Notes under the pieces: generated by a model
The model's database searches: none
The model's input: the letters and a program-made list of their open reading frames with translations, nothing else
Told to the model about the DNA's origin: nothing
In this document: piece by piece, positions 33,367 through 42,500 of the stretch
Position numbering within the stretch: position 1 is the stretch's first letter
How the letters are laid out: each line of letters starts with the position of its first letter
Assembly (NCBI GenBank): GCA_030374805.1
Contig: JARGSG010000133.1
Span: 56,520-120,519 of the forward strand
Direction of reading: 5' to 3'
DNA: 64,000 nt
Source of the DNA: Gracilaria gracilis
Lineage: Eukaryota > Rhodophyta > Florideophyceae > Gracilariales > Gracilariaceae
Program-made: the position numbers and the translations under genes

Positions 33367-35650
33367 TCACACGTGCACGCTCTTGTCCTGGCCGCCCGAC
33401 ACGAACCGCCGCTCGTCCGGGCTCCACGCAACACAAAGCACCCCAGCGGTGTGCCCAACAAACGCTTCTCCCACCGCCGCTCCGCTTCGCACATCCCACA
33501 TGCGAACCATGCAGTCTTCCGAACCGCTCAACGCACGCGTCTCGTTTCGGTTCGGCGTAACGCAAATCACCGGAGCTGTGTGTCCGCACTGCGCCTGTGC
33601 AACGCTCTCTCCGCTGTCACCCGGAGCCCACACTCGCGCGCTCCAGTCCGATGATCCGGACACAATTTGTCTCCCGTTTCGGTTCCACCTCACACAATAC
33701 ACACCATTCGTACCAACGAGCGGCTGTCCAAGAATCTGTCCGTTGCTCACGTCCCAAACGCGCACGGAGTCGTCCTTCGAGCCGGACACAACACGTGTGC
33801 CGTCCGCGCTCCATGAAGCGCAAAGCACCCGGTCGCCGTGCCCAACCAGCGCCGCTCCCACTTGCTGTCCGCCTTCCACATCCCACACGCGCACGCTTCA
33901 ATCGAACCGGATACAATTGGCTTTCCGTCCACACTCCACGCCACACATTCCACAAAGTCAGTGTGTCCACCCAGCGCCTGCCCCACAACTTCTCTGCTCT
34001 CCACATTCCACACACGAATCGTGCCGTCTCTCGAGCCAGACGCAACACGCCTCCCGTCGGTGCTCCACGCAACGCAGTCAATGATACCCGTGTGACCAAC
34101 AAGTGCGTGTCCCACAGATGATCCGCTGCTGGCTTCCCATACACGAACAGTTTTGTCCCGGGAACCCGACGCTATCAAACTGCCGTTGTCACTGACAGCA
34201 ACGCACATTACCTGACCATCATGACAGCTACTACTCTGCGTTGTATGCCCCGTTTCCGTATTCCATATCCATATCGCCCCATGCGGTTGTCCGATCCCCA
34301 CCATCTTCAAATTCGATGATAACTCAACACAGTTCTGCAACAAATAATTATCCAGCCGCGTCCCAATTTCGTCGCACTCCTGTCGTTGTGTTTCAGAGAA
34401 ACCGCTTGCAAAGTTGTATTGTGTAACTCCGACTGTTGTTCCGTTGGCGAAACATCTCGTCGAAAGAAATGTCATCGCGATCAGACTGCAAAACGTCCAA
34501 CGACGAATCTACAACCATCCTGACCGAACCGTAGGCTTCTGCATCACCATCCGCTATACTTTCTTCCTTTGAAAGAATCCGATGGCACACATGCTCCCAA
34601 GAGCGTGCAACGTCATCCTTCCATTGCCTGCTCTCCCTTCGCACCGTCTCGCCCACAACTCCTAGTGCCACCGGAAGCCCGTTGCAGATACGCAGCAAAC
34701 CTCTTACTGCTTCTTCATTCCTTTGGGCCAAGGACACTTTCCAATCGAACTTCGCTTGTTCCATCAACATTTCTCGCGCTTTGTCGCTGTACGTTTCCAG
34801 CGCTGTAAACTCAACCTCTTCGTCGCATCCATCCGTAAGCTTCTGAGATCTTGTTGCATACACCAGGCGGCTGTTTCCGCTCAATACTGTTGCCAGAACT
34901 CTCGGCACCGTCGTAGAAATGCCGATAACCAGCCATATGTCATCGATGAGTAAGAGGCATGTTTGGTTTTTGAACCAAGTCGACGCAGCATCTACAGCTT
35001 CCTGTAACTCTTTCGAGCCCTTCAACCTTTCGGCCAGAGATGCATTGCCAGTAATTTGCACCAATGTAGCAATTCCTGTTATGACTTGTGGTAAAGTAGC
35101 ATGGTTTCCTAGTTGAATGTACAGCACACCTCCAGTAAACTTTCGCTTGATATCTTGAATTTCCGCCAGGCCTCGCAGTGCACATGTCCTACCAACACCG
35201 CCCATCCCGACGGCGACCACTCCAACTATCCTGCAATTACCTTCCCTACAATACAGCGGCCTTCAGCTTGCCTTCGCATGTTGAAGTAGGGCGATAATCC
35301 AATATGAGTCGTGGTGGGTTCGGAGGCACATTACAATGGGGAACGAAAGCAGCGTTCATGGACTGTTGTTCAAGCTCTCTGGACACCGATGCAACTTTTT
35401 TGCTTAGAAAGCCGAAGCACTTGTTCACATTTTGTTCACACCGATCTAAGATTTGCTTTATGCGATTGACGCGATCGGTAAACGTGGCAGATTCGATTCG
35501 CGACTGCCACTTCTCGAGTACCTTAAAGTCCTCCTCCACCATGAGGTTCTTCGCAGCGACGCTGGGACAAAGCATGCGAGAAGCCATGTTTTTCTTCAAA
35601 GAGCAACTCCCAGTTCGAATAAACCACACTGCCCAGCTGCTGCATAACAA
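33367..35650 (-). pseudogene. NB-ARC/WD40 STAND (NLR-like) gene with frameshifts
   Basis: STAND proteins of this layout (APAF1-like) are signalling switches in cell death or immunity. In order there is an N-terminal helical region (35650-35250) ending in a NVPPNPPRLILDYRP linker. Next come the NB-ARC with Walker A GMGGVGRT (Arg for the usual Lys), Walker B CLLLIDDIW, RLVYATRSQ and CNGLPVALGVVG (34393-35220). The C-terminus has about seven WD40 repeats (WSTDGRRVASGSRDGTIRVW, WSADGTRVVSGSKDDSVRVW and others) to 33367. Three single-base frame changes break it: near 35240, near 34400-34470 and near 33893. Each can be repaired on paper by one base without losing homology, so either recent decay or sequencing error fits. 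A Tc1 element sits 66 bp upstream of its first Met. Confidence 0.8.
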
Positions 35651-36051
35651 GAAAAATGGAATGTTAGTGATTGCGACACGCTACGCTCCACCCAGCGCGA
35701 TAGAGCTACGTCATTACAGTCAACGAAATTTGAAACGCAACGATGCTTGTAAACCAAATAACGCACCCCAGAAAGCGGTTGTAGCCTTAGTCCTTACACA
35801 TATTAAACGCATCAATGCCTTTAAACAGAAACTCAAAAGACTCTTTGCATTCCGCTTTCCATGACATTGGCGGCGGAGCAACACTTCTCTACCCGCCAAA
35901 AACGACCACGAAACTCCAACGAGTACAAACACCAGTACTGCATCTCCCGCGAAAACAAGCAGAACGTACGTACTTTGAATCATCTCATATAGTCACCACT
36001 ACACTCTGCAATCATCTAACTGACACATTTGTTCTTCGACATTGGTAAAAC

Positions 36052-36356
36052 ATGCCAAAGAAAGGGTACCTCTCTGACTTTGAGAAAGGCCAAATACTAG
36101 CCCTTCAGCATGAGCTCGTGCCGATTCGTACTATTGCGAAGCAGCTAAGCCGCGCCGCATCAACAATATCACGCTTCCTGGTGCGTCATAATGCGGAAAA
36201 GGTCACCAAAACGCCGCGTAACGCCCAAAAGCTCGCCCCCCGCAGCGAAACGCTGTTGCTGCGACTGGCAGCAACTGGAAACTACAGCGCCCACGACTTG
36301 AAGCAGCGTCTTGGATTTTCTATCACAGTCCGTCGCGTCCAACAAATCCTGCGCAA
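36052..36356 (+). pseudogene. Tc1 transposase, 5' part (DNA-binding domain)
   Basis: From the ATG this encodes about 101 residues with two helix-turn-helix units. The first is FEKGQILALQHELVPIRTIA with KQLSRAASTISRFL, and the second is ETLLLRLAATGNYSAHDL followed by GFSITVRRVQQIL. This is the usual N-terminal paired-like domain that binds the terminal repeats. The reading frame stops at the LTR boundary (36357). It continues in the same phase at 48366 once the insertion and one CGCAA copy are disregarded, so the transposase was intact when the retroelement landed. Confidence 0.9.
36352..36356. repeat. 5-bp target-site duplication, left
   Basis: CGCAA directly precedes the 5' LTR and is repeated at 48361-48365 directly after the 3' LTR. 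A 5-bp duplication is normal for Ty3/gypsy integrase. Confidence 0.95.
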
Positions 36357-37220
36357 TGTAGTGCAATGGCCCTTTACAGGGGATGCGCGTTACTGCTCTT
36401 CATAAGAGTTTGATCCGTTTCCGGTCTCGCCACCGCTAGATATGACTAGTTATTAGTTTATTATGCCCATTATGGGGTGCGCCTAGGAAGGGTAGTAATT
36501 GTAGACACGTGTGTCTGCAATGGCCCGATGTCGGGTGCGCCGTGGCAATCCCTCACGGGTAGTCCACGTGTAGTGTCATGGCCGGCAGTGCCCGTTACTT
36601 AGATATTTACTTGATATTTTCAAGTGCCGTATATAAGTGGCGGCACTTGCCGCCACTGTACGGAAGTAAACCTCAAGGAGGACTTTGGCTCTGACTTGTC
36701 GCAGCTTGCGCCCGACTCTAGCCCACTTCTTGGGAAAGTCGCCGCATATCCGGACTTGTCAACCGCCTCTACCATCGAGGAGTTCTGGACCGTCGTTACG
36801 GCTATTTCTTTATTGTTTTTCCGTCACCATTGGTGCATCTTCCGTCATACGGCTCTTGCTGCTTCGCCCTGTTATACAGGTTGTCCCTTTTGGTATTGGG
36901 CTTGCCGCCCCACTCTCGTGAGTCAGTGCTCCGCTGCGCGGCTCATTTGTTGATCCCTCGTTGCCCATTCCGTTGGGTTGGATACTGCCATACGTATTGG
37001 TTCGTCCGACAGTGTCGGTTTCTAAAGCTGATTCTTCACCCCTTCACCTCCGACTGCACGCCCAGATCGGGGGCCACCCGGACTTACACCCGGCCTCGTG
37101 TTGGCCCTATCGGAGGGTTCTGCCGCCTCGACTGCCCTTCACAGGGAGCAGGGCCTGAACACCCTGAGGTGCTCGTCCGCGACGCGGCTTGTTGTTTCCC
37201 GTCGAGGGCTTTGCACCACA
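36357..37220 (+). repeat. 5' LTR (864 bp)
   Basis: It starts TGTAGTGCAATGG and ends GGGCTTTGCACCACA. A TATATAAG box at 36630-36637 should mark the U3 promoter, with transcription starting about 25-30 bases downstream. Immediately at the box, 36637-36656 is a perfect palindrome with a 2-base loop (GTGGCGGCA/TGCCGCCAC). Compared with the 3' LTR I count two substitutions and five one-base indels, four of the indels inside G or C runs. Confidence 0.95.
36630..36656 (+). promoter_or_regulatory. LTR TATA box abutting a 20-bp hairpin
   Basis: TATATAAG is followed without a gap by a 9-bp-stem hairpin of G/C-rich sequence. The same arrangement is at 47771-47797 in the 3' LTR. It could form at the very start of the genomic RNA. 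Confidence 0.6.
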
Positions 37221-37223
37221 AAC

Positions 37224-37236
37224 TGGTCTCCCGACC
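37224..37236 (+). other. candidate primer-binding site
   Basis: TGGTCTCCCGACC begins three bases after the LTR and starts with the TGG that pairs with a tRNA CCA end. The matching tRNA was not identified. Confidence 0.45.
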
Positions 37237-37615
37237 TAGAATCGGCTTTGTTTGCCAACATTCGTTGGAGTTCGGCTCTGTTGTTTGGAGCCCAATCGTT
37301 GGGAGTGCCCGTTTCAACGGTTTCCTTTATTGTCCGTTTTCGGAAGTCGCTCTGGTTGTGAATTGGCCGACTGTGTCGGATAACGATGTCGTCCCGTGGC
37401 AAGGGTGGGCCCCTCTAAGGCTGCTTCTGTGGCCCGGAGCATCCGGATTTTCGCAGAGTTTGCCTCCGTTGCCGAAGGATATCCTGGATGTCTCAGGCCA
37501 TGACGACCGGAATCCGGCTTCCCGGGGTGCCCGTTCTGATACGGAGCCCCCCACCACCACTCGTGGACCCGCTGAATCCGCGCCTGCGGCACAATCCGCT
37601 ACCGCGGCCGAAGCT

Positions 37616-39411
37616 ATGTCGTCCAAGTCCGACGAGTTTACCCTCCGAGAAGTTGAGGCCCACGTGCGAATCCTGCAGAGTTCGCAGGTTGGCCTGAGTC
37701 AGGAGATAACGAAGATCCGGCAACGGCTTGATGAAGCCCATGTTCGGGATTTTTCGGACGACGTCCGTGTTCTACGGTCTGATGTCAACCAGATCATGGA
37801 AGACCGACAAGTGTCCGGCTGCCCTGCACGAGCAGGCTGCTGAACGCTTAAACCGCTTGGCGGCCCGTCTGGAGACGGTCGAGCAAACCATCATTGCTGA
37901 TGCAGTTGTGCCCGGAGTTCCGGCTTCTGAGCATTCTCAGCATTCGCACCGCTCCCGGGATCGCCCGGCTCGAAAGAAGAAGGTCAAAGTGGAGTCTGAC
38001 TCATCTTCTTCTTCCTCTTCTGAAGAGGAAGCCCACCAAGGGGGGTTCTTCATCCGATTCGTCGGCAAGCGAGAACGACCGCTCTCGTCATCGCGCTTCC
38101 CATTCTCGGGCTACTGAAGCCACATATGGCGTTTGCGCGAGGCCGTACGAAAGGACGGAAACACCTTGGATTAAAGGAGCTGAAGCCGACGAACTTACTG
38201 TATCGGAAGCTACTATCGTACCGATTTTATCGGCTAGAGGACACTACGCCACGGAGGACTCCTCGTGGAACTGGCCAGGTGCGAAATCATCTCCGCCAAA
38301 TGGAGCTTACACTCAAGCCCCATAAGTTCTCGGGGGAGGATCCAATTCTGGTCTTGGACTTTCTTGCCCGCTTCGTAGCGGAAGCCGAAGTACTTCGGAT
38401 GAGCGAGGCACAGGCCTACATCGCGCTGCCCTATTTTCTAACGGGGTTAGCCGAAGACAATACAATTCGGTTCGTGGGTCGTCTCGAGCCTCCGAAGGAG
38501 GAGTTACGTGCTGGCCGGAAGCGGTACAATATCTCCTACGCTCTTACGCGACAGGCAATGCGATACAGGGTGCTATACTCGCGCTGCGAGACACGAAACA
38601 GAAAGCCGACGAGTCGGAAACTGTTTACTCCACGCGCCTGAATAAGGCCTTTCACCGCTGTGGTAACGTGTACTCTGCGGCCGAGCGATGCACCATGTTT
38701 GTTGATGGCTTAGACCGATCGATTCGGACTCTCGTTGCCCGTCGTCGGGAAGATAAACGCCGGATTACCTATCTGGAACTCGTACAATTTGCCCAAGCTG
38801 AGGGAGATGCATTCCGAGCACGTGTCGGCACTAAGACGCGTACGCCCCGACTCCTTCACTTGGAGGGCAGAGACTCTTCTTTGCCTCATTCACGAGGACC
38901 AGCCCAGGATGGGTACGACAACGTTCACCTGTTACAGGACGATGGTTCTATGCCAACATCGGAATTGCCGTCGACGACGGAACCGTCTTCTGCTGACGCA
39001 GACGCCGTTCTGTACGCCGGACGTCAAGTCCCGGCATTGCACGTGCCGCATTCTGGCGGATATCGTACGCAACGTCCTGGTTGGAGGGATCCCTATCCTC
39101 CACGACAGGAGCGCCGACAGCCGAATCCGGAACCTCCGGGTCCCCGGCACCTTATTTGCCACACCTGTTACAGGCATGGACACATCGCTCCGAATTGTCT
39201 AATGCCCATCCGGGATATGGCGAAAATCATACCTCAGTATGAGTTGTTGACGCCCGCTGAACGGGAACGTGTTCCCAACAAATCGTACCTTCGTGCGAAG
39301 GCGGAAACTCAGCCTGAGAAACAGGAAACGGAGCCACCTCATGGTGGAAACGTAGCCGCTCCTGCGGAATCGCAACCTCCGCAGACTGGCGGCGAAGCTC
39401 AGAAAAACTGA
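37616..39411 (+). pseudogene. gag: gag, frameshifted
   Basis: Gag forms the particle and packages RNA. From an ATG at 37616 the frame gives a coiled-coil-like start (SKSDEFTLREVEAHVRILQS). It shifts near 37810 to AALHEQAAERLNRLAARLET and a Ser/Glu tract, again near 38040 in a G run, then near 38300 into the capsid-like core (LKPHKFSGEDPILVLDFLAR, EAQAYIALPYFLTGLAE). After about 38600 it passes to the final frame (38668-39411), where CHTCYRHGHIAPNC is a perfect CCHC zinc knuckle. About four single-base shifts break an otherwise complete gag. The LTR comparison shows homopolymer indels as well, so some shifts may be artefacts. Confidence 0.75.
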
Positions 39412-39512
39412 GCACGGGAGCCTCCAGCAATGGAGAGGCGTCCCCTGCGACGGGGTCAAGTACGCCTGGGGCTGAGAAGCCTCGCTCCCAGGTCACTATC
39501 CTTTCGAGGAAA

Positions 39513-42500
39513 ATGGCCACAACAGACGTGGACTCTGAGCACCTTGGTGTCTTGCGTCGTCCGTGGATACGGTCAAAGAACAGCCGGTTCCCGGATAGAG
39601 TCCTGGTCATGGCGAAACGAAACTACAAAGTTTACGCCGACCTTGGTGTATCCGACCAATATATGGTTCGGCAGTTGTCTGTGCTGGATACAGGCGCTGG
39701 TCCAAACTTTTTGGTTCAATCGCTCATTCCGCCGCATCTGCGGTCTCGTATTCGTGCTACGCCGCTCGTTGATATTGCGGATGCGAACAACAGGCCACTT
39801 TCGACAGTGGGAGTCATCGACCTGCTCGTCAGGCTCGGCCGCTACGTGGTGAAGCTCGATTTCTTGGTTTGCAAGCAGTTAGCAGCGCCCGTTATATTGG
39901 GATGTGACTTCTGCGACCGCTTCGTCGAATCAATTCGACCGCGGGCAAGAACCGTCGAAATGGAAGACGGCACGAGCGTACCGATCGTTCGGCGTCCCCT
40001 TAGAAGGGCTTTGAAGAAGCAAGTTCCATTACCTGCTGCGCAGGAGCCCACCGCCGATGAACGGAAGTCCACAAAGCTCCGAGTGGCTCGGTCTATTTGC
40101 ATCCCGCCTGAGTCGCAGTCCTGGGTCACTGTGACATCTCCACAGTGTGGCCTACAAACGGTACAACCGCTGCCTGCGTTGCAGGAGAAGCATCAACTTG
40201 CCCTGGCAAATGGGATTGTTTTTGTTGAGCCCGAGAAGCCTTTTCAGGTGTTGGTTGCAAACTTCAGCCGTTATCACCAACGGTTGGTACGAAGCCAAGT
40301 TATTGGTTCATTGCTTCCGCATCCTGCGGCTATAGTGCCTACTCAGGTTTCTACTGCCGAAGTTCTCGGGATCCTCGAAGCTGAGGAGGGAGAGGCGGAA
40401 CGGAAAGAGCTCGAACCGACCAATTCGGATAGGAAGTTTGAACCGTCGGAATCGGATAACGCGAAGCCGACTTTATCGGATGATGAACGAGAAGCACAAG
40501 GTGTGAATGAGAAGAATGCCTTAAAGGAGCTTGAGTCTCTGGACCTTGATCACGTCCCAGAGACTCACCGCGATAAACTGCGGCATATGCTCGAAGAGTT
40601 CACGCCCATGTGGGATGGCTCCCTTGGGAAGATTGGCATCACCGAACATCGGATTGATTTGCTACCGAATACTCGGCCCATCTCACAGCACCCTTACAGG
40701 GCAGGACCGACAGCTCGGCAAGAGGAGAAAGCTCAAGTTGAGAAGATGCTCCGTGCTGGAGTTATTGAGCCGGCTCAGTCACCATGGGCATCGCCGGTGG
40801 TGCTCGCGCCCAAAGCTGATGGGTCTTGGCGATTTTGCATCGACTACCGCAAGCTCAACGCGGCAACGGTCAAGGATGTATATCCTATCCCACGAATGGA
40901 TGAATGCATCGACTCGTTGGGCGACGCGAAGGTGTTCACAACCCTAGACGCGAATTGGGGTTATTGGCAAGTTCCCGTGAGGGCTGAAGATCGTGACAAG
41001 ACAGCCTTCGTCTGCCATGAAGGATTGTACCGATTCAATCGGATGCCCTTTGGGTTAACGAACGCGCCAGCCACATTTCAGAGAGCTGTGGATATCTTGC
41101 TAGCCCGCTTCAAGTGGAAGACTTGCCTGGTTTACCTGGATGACATCATTGTCTACTCCAGCAACCTGGATGAGCACTTGGCCCACGTACGGGATGTGAT
41201 GCGAGTCCTACGCGATGCAGGCATTACGCTTAATCTCAAGAAGTGTGAGTTCTTTACCGAAACCGTCAGGTATCTCGGCCATGTCATCCGTCCAGGACGG
41301 CTGTCGATAGACGAAGTACGTGTGAAATCCCTTAAAGAGGCTAAGCATCCGAGGACGCAGACTGAACTCCGATCTTTTCTCGGCTTGTGCAACGTCTATC
41401 GCCGCTTCATCCCGAACTTTGCGGATATTGCTTCACCTCTGAACGAGCTTCTCCGCAAGGGACAGCCAGTACAACTGGAAGCGTTCGACGACCGCAAAGC
41501 TGCGGCTTTTTCGTCTCTGGTTGACGCGGTGACATCGCCACCTGTTTTATCCCTGCCTAGGGCTGGTTTACCGTACGCCGTCGATACGGATGCTAGCGAC
41601 TACCAGGTTGGTTGCGCACTGTTCCAGACCACCGAAGATGGCGAGCGATTGCCAATTGGTTATTGGTCACGAAGCCTCAACGTTCACGAGAGGAATTACT
41701 CGGTATCCGAGAAGGAGTGCTTCGCAGTCGTCTGGGCATTACAGACACTGCGGCCCTATCTTATGGGGAATCACTTCGTGGTTCATACCGATCATTCGGC
41801 CTTGCGCTGGCTACTCTCTATTGCAGAGCCATCTGGCCGCTTGATGCGGTGGAGACTTCGCTTGTCGGAATTCGACTTTGAAATCCGCTACAAGAAAGGA
41901 CTCCTGAACACTCAGGCTGACGCACTGTCCCGCTTAGAGACAGAGGCCGAAGCTGCGCCAGTTGATGATCTGGAGATACCGTGCTTCCTCGCGGAAGATG
42001 GCTCGAACGATGCCGATGAAGGATCGGAAGGATGGGACATCTATGATGCTGTGTTAGCCGTGTCAGGCGCGCAACCCGAACCGGGCTCTTTTGTACCGAT
42101 TACTCCGGAAGAGCTCATCAGGGAGCAACACACTGACCGTTTTTGTACGGAGATTCGCAGCCGTTTAAACGGTGGAGCTCAGTTGCCTTTCGTCGAGAAC
42201 GACCAAGGATTTCTAATCCGAACTGTCGGAAACAGGCCACAGATTGTGGTTCCGCACACTCTTCAGTCACGAGTACTGCATTTGTCGCATTATGCGAAGT
42301 TGTCAGCCCACCCTGGTGGCAGGAAGTTGTACTACACCTTACGGAAGGACTTTTACTGGCCAGCGATGGCTTTCGACGCGTACGCCACTGTCCGTGGATA
42401 TTCGGACTGTGCGAAGAACCGCGTCAAATTGCGGAAGTATTCCAAGAAGTTGGTACTCTTCCCTGCTAGGGCCCCACTCGAGTTCGTGGCAATTGACTTG

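Noticed and set aside
36830-37615. ORF upstream of gag spanning the 5' LTR
   Set aside because: It is open frame through LTR and leader sequence and repeats in the 3' LTR; gag-like sequence starts at 37616.
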